From positions 4,216,001-4,280,000 of the forward strand of contig JAGTWJ010000017.1 of assembly GCA_020064725.1 (NCBI GenBank): DNA of 64,000 bases, given 5' to 3'. The position numbers and the translations under genes are program-made. Shown piece after piece: positions 1 to 11,263 of the stretch. A model generated the notes under the pieces. It saw only the letters and a program-made list of their open reading frames with translations. It was not told the origin of the DNA and did no database searches. Position 1 is the first letter of the stretch, and each line of letters begins with the position of its first letter. This DNA is from Drechslerella dactyloides (taxonomy: Eukaryota; Ascomycota; Orbiliomycetes; Orbiliales; Orbiliaceae).

Positions 1-231
1 TAAGCGTTTGCTCTGGTTCTCAAATCGAGTCAAGAAATGACCTACTTCATGGTCTCGGATCAAGCGATCGCGAATCTGGAAGAGATTATACGCGTAAGTA
101 AGCTGCAGAGCTCGCGTGCGGTTGGTTTCTCCTACTGTTCGCGCTTCATCAGCCAGCCGATCCGCGACAGCTTGCTCGAGGCGCTCAAGCTCTTCGTGGA
201 GCAACCGCTGGTTTTCGAGTATCGTCGTCAT
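1..231 (-). CDS. Splicing factor 3a subunit 3 (SF3A3/Prp9), N-terminal part, runs off the window
   Basis: This is the 5' end of a minus-strand gene. Exon 1 is 136-231 and starts at the ATG at 231-229. A 60-base GT-AG intron lies at 76-135, and exon 2 is 1-75 and continues off the window. The visible 57 residues begin MTTILENQRLLHEELERLEQ and, after the splice, read IRDRLIRDHEVGHFLTRFEN. This matches the N-terminus of the SF3a60/Prp9 family, in which a helical segment is followed by the conserved 'RD.L...HE...FL.R' stretch. SF3A3 joins U2 snRNP and helps build the prespliceosome in the nucleus. The C2H2 zinc finger expected at the C-terminus lies outside the window. The gene is divergent from FAL1 across about 270 bases. 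The call rests on a short match and on both exons being in frame. Confidence 0.72.
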   Translation of the reverse strand, partial: MTTILENQRLLHEELERLEQAVADRLADEARTVGETNRTRALQLTYAYNLFQIRDRLIRDHEVGHFLTRFENQSKRL

Positions 232-497
232 TGGGTTGAGGCTGCGACCGATGTCGAATCGGGAAGAGTACAGCGATGTCGAGTCGGAGAACTGCGATCT
301 GTTCTCGATGGTGTTTGAGGGAGATGTAAAAGGCAAGGTCGCGACAGCGCAGTTTGCGTCGATGGGAGTAATCGCAAAATTTAAAAAGTTTCGCTTGCCT
401 CCCCCAGATTCTTACCCATCTCCAAACTACCACCACTCACTCAACTACATTCCACCTCCGCAAAACGAACGAACAAATCTACGAAAATACATTTGCT
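232..497. promoter_or_regulatory. Shared divergent promoter of SF3A3 and FAL1
   Basis: These 266 bases separate the two start codons of divergently transcribed genes. The FAL1 side (about 400-470) is C- and A-rich with CCACC/CACTCAC runs, typical of fungal leaders. I see no clear TATA box. That this is a shared promoter is inferred from the gene layout only. Confidence 0.45.
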
Positions 498-1812
498 ATG
501 GCTGACGCCGAATTCGACAAGCGCGAAGATGAGCGACAGGAGTTCACGACCTCGAAGGAGGTCACCGTCGCTCCGACGTTCGAGGCGATGCACCTGAAAG
601 AGAACCTCCTCCGAGGTATCTACGCGTACGGCTACGAATCGCCATCCGCCGTGCAGTCCCGCGCCATCGTTCAGATCTGCAAGGGTCGTGACACGATCGC
701 GCAGGCCCAGTCTGGTACTGGTAAAACGGCGACATTCTCGATCTCCATCCTCCAAGTTATCGAAACCTCCCTTCGCGAAACGCAGGCCCTTGTCCTTTCG
801 CCCACCCGCGAGTTAGCGACTCAGATTCAAAATGTCATCATGGCCCTGGGAGATTACATGAACGTTCAATGCCACGCTTGCATCGGAGGTACGAACGTCG
901 GCGAGGACATCCGCAAGCTCGATCACGGACAACATGTTGTCTCCGGTACACCTGGTAGAGTGGCGGACATGATTCGGCGGCGCAATCTCCGAACACGTCA
1001 TATCAAGATGCTTGTACTCGACGAAGCCGATGAGCTGCTCAACAAGGGATTCAGGGAACAAATATACGACGTCTACCGATACCTGCCGCCAGCAACCCAG
1101 GTTGTGGTCGTCAGCGCCACCTTGCCATACGATGTCCTCGACATGACCACCAAATTCATGACCGACCCAGTCAGGATCCTTGTTAAGCGTGACGAATTGA
1201 CTCTGGAGGGCCTGAAGCAGTACTTTATTGCTGTTGAGAAGGAAGACTGGAAATTCGACACTCTCTGCGATGTATGCATCCCTTCTAAATCGGATATGTG
1301 TTCAAACCCAGCTAACACGTTTTTATACAGCTCTACGATACCCTGACTATTACTCAGGCGGTCATCTTCTGCAACACGAGACGCAAGGTGGATTGGCTTA
1401 CTGACAAGATGAAGGAGGCCAACTTCACCGTCTCGAGCATGCACGGCGAGATGGCGCAGAAGGAGCGTGATGCCATTATGTCTGAATTCAGGCAAGGCAA
1501 CTCTCGCGTTCTGATTTCTACAGACGTGTGGGCGCGTGGCATCGACGTTCAACAAGTCAGTTTGGTCATCAACTACGATTTGCCCAGCAACCGTGAAAAC
1601 TACATCCATCGTATCGGCCGCAGCGGCAGATTTGGCCGAAAAGGTGTCGCTATCAATTTCGTTACAAGTGAGGATGTCAGGATCTTGAGAGATATTGAAC
1701 GTAAGTGATTTTCGACTTTTAAATACTCAGAGCTCTGCTGACGAATCTCGTAGTGTACTATTCCACTCAGATTGATGAGATGCCGATGAACGTTGCGGAT
1801 CTTCTTTCCTAA
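498..1812 (+). CDS. FAL1: ATP-dependent RNA helicase Fal1 / eIF4A-III (DEAD box)
   Basis: There are three exons, 498-1271, 1331-1700 and 1754-1812, which join in frame to 400 residues, the normal family length. The protein is a minimal DEAD-box helicase with its motifs in order: Q motif region, AQSGTGKT (Walker A), PTRELA, GTPGR, DEAD ([11 protein letters not shown]), [24 protein letters not shown] and [13 protein letters not shown]. The ending [12 protein letters not shown] is characteristic of the eIF4AIII/Fal1 branch and separates it from translation factor eIF4A. Yeast Fal1 works in 18S rRNA maturation; the metazoan orthologue is also a core exon-junction-complex protein. Either role, or both, may apply here. 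Intron 1 is 59 bases and intron 2 is 53 bases. Nothing is truncated or missing. Confidence 0.96.
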
Positions 1813-2052
1813 ATCTATACGTTTCGCAATTGATGGGGCGCTGTTTTGATATTCGTCCTCCCTTTTTTTTCGATGAAGGCTATCCGGTGTGGAGGAAATG
1901 GGCTTGTATCATCAAAGGTATTTCCGAATTCTCCTTCCATAGGCATTTGCAACTTTACCGCTGACACGAGCTCCCAATTTTCATATCATCAGACCTAGAA
2001 TGACAATGCAAGTTTTATTTGCCGATGTGGCACTTTATCTAAACCGTGCTCC

Positions 2053-3379
2053 TCATTTTCTAAATGCACCGAGCTCTCGTCTCCTTTGCACATTGAACCA
2101 GTAAGTCCTTGTTCAAAAGTTTCTGAGGTTCGAGCTACTTACCACCAGGTCTTGAAATCCATTGTTGCTACTGAGATGCCAAGATCTTTCAACGCCTTGG
2201 TCGAGAGATGGCAATCATATGGACGCTTGACTACTGACTCTCAGCAAGCCTGTGGCTAGATGTCTGGGTTATTCGACTCACCAGAAGAATTTGTATCCAC
2301 TTTATCATTTGCAACAATGTGAGAGATTGGAAGTGCGAGAACCTGCGATAAGTTTTCGCAAATCTCGTACCTGGAATCCGGTCAGCTCTATCCCTTTCAA
2401 CAAGGCGTATCGCTGGAGTGCAATCCACCTACTTTGTGCATCTATCCTCTGAGCTGAACTGGAGTGTCCGTGGGAGTGTCGAAATATCCGTCGTAGTATA
2501 CTTCTCGGCAATGTCCTTGAGAACTCTAGCGACATCTTCTGTATTCGTTGGATCTGTGCGGGTCCAGCTCAGTCAGATGGTCTAGACGAGACCGAGTATT
2601 CTTTCGAGAGGCCTGCTTACATCGAATCGCCCAATGTTCCATGGATATTCGGTCTTCACCAGATTTATTCCAGATGACATCCATGAGAGTGTTCACAGCG
2701 CTCTCATGGTTCTCGCCAGAACCATACAGCAAAGGCACTCTTAACACCACTGCCCTGTTGCTTCCTCCCAATACGGCCTTCTCTCCGTCACGCTTAGTCT
2801 CACCATAGAAATTCGGTGGATTGGTCTCCGCGTCAGCTTCGTAGGGTGCAGCGCCAGGCGTCCCGTCGAAAACGTAATCGGTGGAGATGTATATTAGCAG
2901 GACATCGCGGGAAGCAGTCTGTTCGGCGAGCAGACGCGACGCCTCTATATTGAGCTGCTTCGTCCCAACGGGGTCGTTGGCACATCTGTCTGGGGACTTT
3001 TCTGCAGCACAGTGAACGAGAACTTGAGGTCTAAATTCCATAGCATTTTTATCTTTTAGCTAGGGCTTTATAACAAGGCATCGGATGAGATTGGACCAAA
3101 TTCAATAGTACTATTTTCACATACTTTACTTCATCAAGCAGCTTGCCGACCTCATCGCCGTCGGACAAGTTCACCTTGAGGATTTGTGGTGGTTTCGCGC
3201 GTGAGAATCCTGTGTAAATGAACTCGTCAACGGCTGCGCGTCATTGTTTAATATATATGATACTCCGTCTGTGGAAAGATACCAGTGCCAGTGACCTCCC
3301 ATCCGGCTTCGTCGAATGCCCGGACTACCTGCCGCCCAAGCAGGCCTGTGGCGCCTGTCACAATCACCTTCTTCGCCAT
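2053..3379 (-). CDS. NAD(P)-dependent RmlD/MAT2B-like reductase (extended SDR family)
   Basis: I reconstruct seven exons on the minus strand: 3283-3379, 3125-3209, 2621-3030, 2433-2553, 2282-2370, 2143-2230 and 2053-2083. They sum to 306 residues. The N-terminus KKVIVTGATGLLGRQ is a Rossmann GxxGxxG nucleotide-binding motif. YISTDYVF and the YGETK motif (YxxxK, catalytic Tyr/Lys) mark an extended short-chain dehydrogenase. The second half (EHWAIRYPTNTEDVARVL and KRPYDCHLSTKALKDLGI) is the RmlD substrate-binding region also found in the beta regulatory subunit of methionine adenosyltransferase. It ends WWRRELGAFRK, reached only through a small last exon of 31 bases. Fungal members are usually annotated only as NAD-dependent epimerase; dTDP-rhamnose synthesis is less likely because no partner Rml genes are nearby. 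The substrate is unknown. Confidence 0.88.
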
Positions 3380-3715
3380 TGGTTAGAGTACAATCGTGAT
3401 CCTGCGCCCGTTAGAGAACCCGAAATATTCGAAATTGAAGCGTTCTGACCAACGACTCGAGGCGGTGACGTCGAACAATTCGTGGAAATATTCGTCGAGA
3501 TGCGTTGTGGCGGCCAAACAGCCGGCGAGTTCGAACCGCAGGACATCCTTCTTACCTTCCCTTCTTTTTTGGATTTTTTTCCCTAAATACAACAACCATC
3601 AACAAAACTGCCACACGCATGCACGGCGAGCCAGCCCAGACTGCGTTCTTTCTTATTTTCGACCTATACAGGCTGGCTTAGAGGAAGTATCATCCAGCCA
3701 GAAAGGTGAGAGGAC
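3380..3715. promoter_or_regulatory. Divergent promoter between MAT2B-like gene and TFIIIC tau95
   Basis: These 336 bases lie between two start codons facing away from each other. The right half has a pyrimidine-rich leader with CTTCCCTTCTTTTTT (about 3555-3575) and an AACAACCATCAAC stretch near 3590, as often seen before fungal starts. No protein-like frame stands out here. Confidence 0.35.
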
Positions 3716-5782
3716 ATGTCGCTGGCCGACCAGAATGATGGCAGCGGCCTAGCGGAAGGGCAATTGGACAAGCCTCGATTACCGCTGCCCGAGGCTTCGT
3801 GGTATGAGATCCCCAATCGGATGCTGCTGAGCGTGGAGCACCCGGCTATTGTGAAGAATACGGATAGAGCGATGAGGACGCTTGGTGGGCCTAAGGGAAT
3901 TGCGAAGGTAATATCATTCTGCCCAATCCTACAATCCATCACAATCTTCTGCCAGATGCAAGCGGTCCGCATCTGGATAGCAGGGACGATTGGATGATGT
4001 GAAACTTCAACCTCTGCAGAACCAGCTGACTGGTCACACTGAGCAACAGGCCTTCAGACCGAACCCGGACAAGCCGTCAGAGCCTAACGGCCTCGAATTG
4101 CGATTCAGGCCTGGAGATGCTCTGGCTCCGCCCATTCAAGGGAAGCCCGCTCGGACTAGAGCCATGCTCGTAAAGATCACAGTTCCCAAAGGGAAAGCCC
4201 CAGGAGCAGGAAATAGTACAAATCGGGAAATAGACATCCCCAAGTCTCTGAAGCAACTTAACGGGAAATATAAAACGGAGGTGCTGGGATTCATGGATCA
4301 TACAATACGGTTCAGAGCCATGGCAGACTACCAGTGGAATACAAGAAACTCCGCATGGGCGAAGAACGTCGAAGAGAACCTAATGGAGTTGGACTGTGAG
4401 CCGTATCCCCAGCGCTCCCTACAGATGGACATCCGGCAGCTAAGATATTCCTGGTACAATAGTGCAAGCCCTCAAACGGTTCAGAATGTCCGAAAAGATC
4501 ACAGCGGACACAGACACAGAAATCATGCGCCCCCCAACATTCACCCACATCGACTACCCGCATGTATACGGCTTCCGCCAGAATCCCGCACTCAAGCTAG
4601 ACACAGATGCCGATGGCGAGACAATTCTCGTGGCCTCTGCAGGCCGCAAAGTGCCCACGCAGACTCAGTACGGCAAATGGGATATACCAACAGTACCGCA
4701 ATCCAGTAGCATGAGCCTTCCAAGAGGGCCACGTGCGCTGTTAGATTGTATCCACGCCCTGGAAGAACTATTCCGACAGCGTCCAATATGGACGCGACGG
4801 GGCCTGATGAACTCGATACCTAGCGCGATGTGGAAGAACCTCAAGTTTGCATATCCGCATGTGGCGTATTACTGGCGGAGCGGGCCGTGGCGAGATACGT
4901 ATGTCAGGTTTGGGGTGGACCCGCGGACGGACAAGGAGTTTGCAAAGTACCAGGTTGCGGCATTCAAACTGCACATAGCGAATTCAAAATGGCGGGATGC
5001 TGAGAGGTGGGTTCTGTTCCTTAGAGCCGTATTTCGTTAGGTCGTCAGGCACTGATGCGTAGCTCTAGTCATGCCCGGAGTCACATATTTGATGGCGAGA
5101 GGATCATTCTCGACGGAAAAATATGGCAGTTTTGCGATCTTACCGAGCCTCTACTCGCCGAACTGGCGGATATCACAAAAGTCGAAGCGAGAGAGACTTG
5201 TGACGTAAGCATCTTCGTTTCCCCGTGCTATATTACCTGGAACATGCGCTTCCGTCTCGAGGCAGACCACTGACATACGAGAAATCTCCGTTATAGTCCG
5301 TCGATGGGTGGTTCCCGAACAACCGACATTTCAAGATCAAGCATGTCATGCGCCGAAAATTATCCGACATTATAGCAGGCAGAAAGACAGACGACAAAGT
5401 TTTCGAAGCTCTGTTGAAGGAGCCAGATATCCTGCTCCCAGGAGCCAAGCGACAGATAGTTGATGGAAACGAAGCCGACGGGAAGCCCGGGAACGGTGCC
5501 AGCGGTGCCAGCGAGGGTACCGATCCAGCCGACGTCGTTGTCGACGAAGGGAACAGTGAGGTAGAAGAGGACTTCGAAAGTGACAGTGATGAAGATGAGG
5601 ACGAAGAAATAGAGGATCAGACCACAGGGAAGTCTGGGGCGACGACGGCTCGAGACGAGAGGCTTCAGAGGCTAATGGAGCGATTCATGGTGGGACAACA
5701 GCCTGAGGGTATCGTTGGTGGGCGCTTCAGAGGAGCTGGATTGGGGGCCGGCGACGACTTTGACATTCTTGGAGACGATTGA
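3716..5782 (+). CDS. TFC1: Transcription factor TFIIIC subunit tau95 / GTF3C5 (Tfc1/Sfc1)
   Basis: There are five exons, 3716-3907, 3984-4395, 4463-5006, 5069-5204 and 5297-5782, giving 589 residues. The N-terminal Tau95 dimerization region has the IEHP-like motif LLSVEHPAIVKNTDRA, followed by ELRFRPGDALAPPI and LVKITVPKG. The C-terminal Tau95 DNA-binding (winged-helix) region shows PIWTRRGLMNSI and YYWRSGPWRDTYVRFGVDPR, a hallmark of the family. The tail (about residues 460-560) is acidic, with long Glu/Asp runs, as in yeast Tfc1. The protein belongs to the tauA half of TFIIIC and contacts the A box of tRNA genes to recruit RNA polymerase III. The start of exon 4 could be 5063 instead of 5069; both keep the frame and differ by two residues. 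Intron 2 (4396-4462) removes an in-frame-looking stretch that is not conserved. Confidence 0.9.
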
Positions 5783-5880
5783 AAGAGGAAAGATTATTAT
5801 TGATGGACTATATGAATTATCTTCATTATCGAACAGCTGGCTATGAATTCTCAACTAGAACATCAACCGAAGGATGGGCT

Positions 5881-7525
5881 TCATCCATCATCTTGGTCTT
5901 TATCATATTTTTCTATCTCTTTCTCCAGTCCCTCTAATGCTTCTAAATCTTCGTGGCACCTTTTCGCGATTGCTCGTTTGCCCAAGGCACGGCTTTCTGC
6001 AAGACCGATCAGGCGGACCTCTTTTTTAGAGTCTCCGTTCCTGATGGTAAAATTTTGGAGATCAATGTCTCGATGGAGTATCCCGTTGGAATGAAGAGCT
6101 TCAACGGCCTCTCTCGCTTGTTTCCAGAAACCACGAGGTGGCTTTTCAGGGACTGCCTCTCCGCAGTGTTGCAGGACTAGAATCATGAGCATCCCCCAAT
6201 ATGTTCCTGCGGCGAAGAGTATCGGGATGTGTTTGCCCTGTAGGGGCTTCAATTTGATATACCTATCGCCGTATCTTGTTAGTTACCAGTTCTGATAGCA
6301 TGCATACGGCGATATCTATTTGTTTGTATTATTCGAATTCTGGGCTCTTTCTTTCCGCTTGCTCCTCGATGACAAGTTTTACTTACATCTGGAGTTCGTT
6401 CTGTGCCCATTCCGCGGACTCAGGAGATGTCAGATCGTAGATTTTGCAGACGACAGACTTGTTAAACTTTTTGTTCGCTTTGTTCTGGTGGTCCCGATGC
6501 CGCAGGTCTGCAGTCATTACAGTTGCGTAATTATACAACAAGCAACGGTCGAGGACTATTTCCATATCTTTCCAGGGAACTTTGAGTCCACTGTCCCAGG
6601 TGCCTTCATATAGCATTTCGGACTGCGGATCGAAGGACATGACTTGTGTCCCGCGCGGATCACCGGTCGCTGCCGATGAAGAATGATACCCCTCCGTTAT
6701 AGCGACATGGCAAACGAAGATGAGAGCGGGTATCACGCTGTCCCACCCTCTTTCTGAGTTCTTGAATTTTCGGGAAACACGCAACCGGAAGTCTTCATCA
6801 CGCTGGAAGCAGAATGTTGAAGTGTAAGTTGAGAGGATGCCTACATTGACGTCGTTCCAACTCATGTATCCGTATAGTTGATGTATTGCTTTAACAATAT
6901 TGTCGTCATTGTTGCCGTTGTTCACATTGTAAGCTTTTGCCAAATCATCTGGCAGGTCAAGAGCCCATGGGGTCTTGTATTCGGCCACTAGACACGCCTT
7001 TTGAGGGATGTGTTTGAATGTATCATTGCAACCCAAAGGCTGCTCTGCTGGTTTGTATCTCACAAACACGTGGTCTGGGTATCCTATCTCATAGCTGACC
7101 CGGTGGTGTAGGAACAGACATGGAATCCCGAACACGATATCGAGGATACGGCAGACCGGATACTCGTAGGCCCATTGTGCCAATGCCACTATGTGAGGTT
7201 GAGAATCTGGCTGGTTGTATCCCCTGACATCTGACGCATAGCTGAGCATGTTATCGAATTCAGGATACTAGATTGTGAACCCGACGAGTCAGAATATTGA
7301 TACTTTTCAGAGCCGTTTTCTTTATCAGGTGGCTCATACTTCTCTGTTGAGATGCGGTGTTAAAAGGTCTCTGACTTTGGCTTCGAATCCATCCCATGGG
7401 ACTAGGTTCGTTGGTAGCTCTCTCGGATTAGAAGGCCCTGAGGGTTCCTTGGCGGGTTTGAACCCTTCTTCTATGGGCTCAAGATCCGGCGGTTCGATGG
7501 TATCGAGGTATTCTTTGAGCTTCAT
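5881..7525 (-). CDS. Fungal protein-kinase-like protein with N-terminal PD-(D/E)XK-like module
   Basis: Three exons, 7340-7525, 6387-7267 and 5881-6262, join to 482 residues. The C-terminal half has a protein-kinase layout: VVCK (Lys 337), Glu 348 or 353 in the alphaC position, the hinge MLMILVLQHCGEAV and HRDIDLQN (Asp 421, Asn 425). The DFG position reads LIGLA (about 440-444), so the metal-binding Asp is absent and catalysis is doubtful. The N-terminal half has no kinase match. It shows PDH (Asp 127), AEYK (Glu 158, Lys 160) and QLYGY (Gln 192, Tyr 196), the D...ExK...QxxxY pattern of PD-(D/E)XK nuclease folds. Fungi have many lineage-specific FunK1/Crinkler-like proteins that join such modules. 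Its role is unknown; defence, heterokaryon conflict or effector-like functions are guesses. The 124-base intron at 6263-6386 is longer than its neighbours. An AT-rich gap lies upstream. Confidence 0.68.
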
Positions 7526-8784
7526 GGTGGGCCTGTTCGGTTTGGAGATAATATGTACTGATCGTTCGTTGTACTTTGCTAAATGAGGTATGTGCGCGTG
7601 GGGAGGTGCTATTAGACTGGTCGAAGAGGTAAGCTGGTTGGCTACAGGAGATTGCTGTTAAGAGCTGGGTTTGTAGTCAAGTGTTTCTGGAAGCTGTGCG
7701 GTAGATATATGCTTGAATCTCCTGGAATTTGAGAGAAGAGATCAGTTAGGAGCCGGCGAGAGAAAGGAATTTATATAACGATATAGGTTCTGAGAGGGGG
7801 GCGGTGAGCTCTAGAATTGCGGCCATGTAATAAGTCGATCTACCTACAGCCAACAGTACGGATTGGCTCTTGAATCGCTCGAACTTCTCTATCCCGATAA
7901 CTCTCGAATCGCCGATGACATACGCAGCTGATTATTCTGCCATCCCTTGAACAAACCCAGAGAACAGGAAAATTAGAGGTGCTCTGAGTCCTCTAACTTT
8001 CAGGACTTCGTCTACACGCGATTAACTTAATTCGATAAGCTCGTTAGCCAAAGACGAATTGAATGGTTGGATTAGGTTCATAGAAAAGATAAGATTTATA
8101 GCTCGACTGAATTCTAAAGTTATGATGTCTACCAACCCTACGGTCATACTGTGGTCCTGAAAGATACTACAGCAGTAAATCTCCATATTCGGCAGCTCAA
8201 TATAATTTATCCAATGACTATCAAGAACATGCGCTTATAATTCATAATAGATTCGAGGAATTTCCGGTCGGTGAGCTGAAGCTTGGTTTGATAACAAAAT
8301 ATACGGCAGATCCGTGCCTTCTTCCATGACGGGCCGAACACGATATCGCGATCCCTCAAACATGATACGTTTAGATATAAGCCATTGCAATGAATGAAGT
8401 CCGGAGTATAGAGAAGATCGAGGAGCCAGAGTTCGACCAAAACTTTTGTTGCGACCCGTTGGATTGCGCGGGTCGCACAAACCCCGGCTATAATGCATGC
8501 ATTCACCCCTCCGGTTAAAGCAGCTGCTCGGCTGGATTTCGGACCTGGGAATGTGGTTTCAGGACTTCATCGAGGACACGGAAGAATTTGTCGACAGTTG
8601 ATTTATAATCGTAAATAGCTTCGGGCCGACCGTCGACGTTGACAATTTCGGATACCTCTCGAATTGATATTGATTCTTTGGTTTTGTTGTGCGTTTTGTC
8701 GAAATCTCGAAATACTTCTACCCTTGATCAATCGAACGCGAGCGAAATCGATACATCTTGCGACTTGAGCATTTGGAATTCGCA
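7526..8784. other. AT-rich intergenic stretch, no defensible gene
   Basis: This gap separates the kinase-like gene from the oxidoreductase. It is AT-rich (about 7740-8240), with short overlapping minus-strand frames at 8207-8506 that resemble no family I know. They could be remains of a decayed gene. I see no RNA gene or repeat. Confidence 0.4.
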
Positions 8785-10041
8785 ATGACTTCGGCATTCG
8801 AGCTCAAGTGGGGGATTCTAGGTACAGTGGCCCTCTACTTGCAAGCCCCGCGATATCGGTTCTGACGGCGCCTCGCCCGTTGCGGCAATACTATATTTTA
8901 GGTTGTGGAGGAATTGCGACAAGTAAGTGAGCCTGCGCACGCATACAAGACTACGTAATGAGAATGCATGAGTATATAGCAGCTAACGAATCTGGCAGCG
9001 TTCACGAAGGATATCCTCATCGACACCGCCAGTCGCGATGTCACCGACGTAAAGCACGTCGTCGTCGCGGCAGGCACCTCATCTTCCCTCGACCGCGCAA
9101 AAAAGTTCCTCACGGACTGCGGCGTCCCTGAGGGCACCGCGGCCGCCTACGGCAGCTATGAAGCTCTCGTCCAGGACCCTAACGTGGATATCATCTACGT
9201 CGCCACCCCGCACTCCCACCATTTCCCGCACGTCCTGCTCGCCCTGAATGCCGGCAAGCATGTCCTCTGCGAGAAGCCGTTCACCGTCAATGCTGAGCAA
9301 GCACGCATCCTGTTCGACATCGCGAAGCAAAAGAACCTCTTCTTGATGGAAGCTGTCTGGACCCGCTTCTTCCCCCTAAGCACCGAGGTGCGCGAGCTGG
9401 TCGCATCCGGCAAAATCGGCGAAGTCAAGCGCGTGCTCGCCGACTTGTCTTTCATGAACGACGCGGAGAACGTCTTCCCGCCGGAGCACAGAATGGTCAA
9501 CATGGACCTCGCCGGCGGCGCGCTACTCGATCTGGGAATATACGCGCTCACATGGGTCTTCCAAATCCTGTACCATCTCGACAAGGACGCCAAGACGCCG
9601 AAAGTCGTCGGCCACGTGCAAAAGTACGAGCTCACCGGCTGCGACGAGACCACGACCGTCATATGCCAGTTTCCCAGAGCAACAGGTATCGCCATGACGA
9701 GCTTCCGCATCAGTAGCGATATCGATGAGAAAGGTGCTGCCGGCCCCGCGATGAGGATATACGGAACGAAAGGGGAGATTCAGGTCGCGCATCCAGCGTT
9801 CAGGCCGGGGAAGTACCGGGTGATTCTACCCGAGGGCGCCGGCGAATGGGTTGTGAAGAAGCAGGTCGGCGGCGGGATGTATTATCAGGCGGATGCGAGT
9901 GCACGGACGATAAGGGATGGGAAGATCGAGTGCGAGACGATGCCGTGGAAGGAGACGATTAGCGTTATGGAGGTCATGGATGAGATGAGGAAGCAGGCGG
10001 ATATGCCGTATCCGGAGGCCATCGAGAGCACGAAGCATTAG
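8785..10041 (+). CDS. Gfo/Idh/MocA oxidoreductase (dimeric dihydrodiol dehydrogenase / D-xylose 1-dehydrogenase type)
   Basis: Exons 8785-8821, 8902-8922 (only 21 bases) and 8999-10041 join to 366 residues. Joining across both introns gives KWGILGCGGIATTFTKDIL, a Rossmann GxGxxA NAD(P)-binding motif that is broken unless the 21-base micro-exon is used. Further family marks are VATPHSHHF, GKHVLCEKPFTVNAEQA (with the EKP lysine), MEAVWTRFFP and DLGIYALTWVFQ. The MEAVWTRFFP sequence places it with mammalian dimeric dihydrodiol dehydrogenase and fungal NADP-dependent D-xylose 1-dehydrogenase. It probably oxidises a sugar or trans-dihydrodiol using NADP in the cytosol. The coding part is notably GC-rich compared with the AT-rich gap before it. 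Substrate choice cannot be read from sequence. Confidence 0.93.
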
Positions 10042-10211
10042 GTCGGTAGGTGTATATGTATCAGTAAGTAAGTAGTATATAGTACCATGTATGTAAGTAA
10101 GTAAGGATGTATGCACGCTGAGCAGGATGAGGATCCCATCTGAGGGTAAATGCATGGATATATATTTCCACCAGTACGCCTGAACTCCAAGAGAAGACTT
10201 GAAACAACATC

Positions 10212-11070
10212 TTACAGAACGAGCAAGAGCACTAGCAGCAGTATCAGCACGAATATCAATACCGCGATGCAGCAGCTCGAGTATCTGTCTGTGGTTGTAC
10301 TTTAGCTTCAGGCCAACGGAAATGTAGACGAGTGTAGCCCGTACCTTCGTTCGCCCGTGCAAAATCCGTCAGATTCCTCATGCCCTTCTTGAGCTTGCCT
10401 TCAACCCTCTCGGCGATTACATCTGTCTCGTCGATTATAACAGCCTGGTCCTCCAGCTCCCGGCTCATATCGTTCGCCTGCATCCTTAGGTTCCCAACAG
10501 TGCGATACACACTCTCCAGCTGCTCGTCTTGGTTTCGCATCAGCTCCTGCTGATGCATCTGCTCGAACTGAGCGTATGAGTCCTCGCCAGGTACATTGTC
10601 ATCTTCGTAGCTAGTCGTAATCTGTGGGTTCCGCGACTTTGTCGAACTACCGATGGCTGTTCCCTCCTTGCCCATCTCCTCCTTCATATCGTTGATCTCG
10701 CCCTCGACTTCCTTCAGCCATCTCCGGCGCTTGGCAACGGCCTCCACCTCCAGTCCAAAGCGATACGGGTCTCGCTCTCCCTCGGAGACGGCAAGGCGAA
10801 GGTCCTCGAGGTCGATTTCGAGATCCGCGAGGGCGTCTTCGAGCTCGTTGTGCGCTGAGGTGAGTTCCGGCGAGGTGCGGCTGGACGCCAGCGAGCGGAT
10901 CCGGAGGTACGACGAGAATAGCTGCCGGGCAGTCGACAGGAGCGCGGTTACGTCCCTACAAAGAGATATATGCGATTAGTGGAAGCTCGTTTGCTGACGG
11001 GATGCTTGCGGCGCTTGCAGGCGCAGGACACACACTGCTGGACTTGGATGAAAGGGTCGTCGCCGTTCAT
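10212..11070 (-). CDS. t-SNARE of the syntaxin-6 / Tlg1 family
   Basis: Three exons, 11036-11070, 10345-10955 and 10212-10288, join to 240 residues. The N-terminus MNGDDPFIQVQQDVTALL starts a syntaxin-6-type N-terminal helical domain (to about residue 110, including ELEDALADLEIDLEDLRLAV). The SNARE helix follows (about 145-210: RNQDEQLESVYRTVGNLR to GKLKKGMRNLTDFARAN), with Gln as the probable zero-layer residue (Qc type). It ends in a single hydrophobic anchor, RYSSCCIAVLIFVLILLLVL, reached only through the last small exon. Without that splice the frame runs on into non-conserved sequence. The family acts in endosome-to-Golgi membrane fusion. The gene is divergent from APC6, sharing about 190 bases of promoter. 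Confidence 0.9.
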
Positions 11071-11263
11071 CTTGAGTAGCTCGGGCCCCTGCTCCGATGG
11101 CCGGGTGAGCGCCGCGGTGGCTGCTGCCTTCTATCTGCGTCTATGGAGGAATGCGCTATGATGCTGGCGGGAGGAGATGCATGTGGATGCTATTGGCTGA
11201 GGTGTCGATGGTTGGCTGGTTGTTGGTGGTGATGACGTTTGTTGGTGGTTTGTTTACAACGCG

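Noticed and set aside
8207..8506. Overlapping minus-strand frames of 87-99 codons
   Set aside because: No recognisable motif and AT-rich surroundings; possible remnant but not supportable as a gene.
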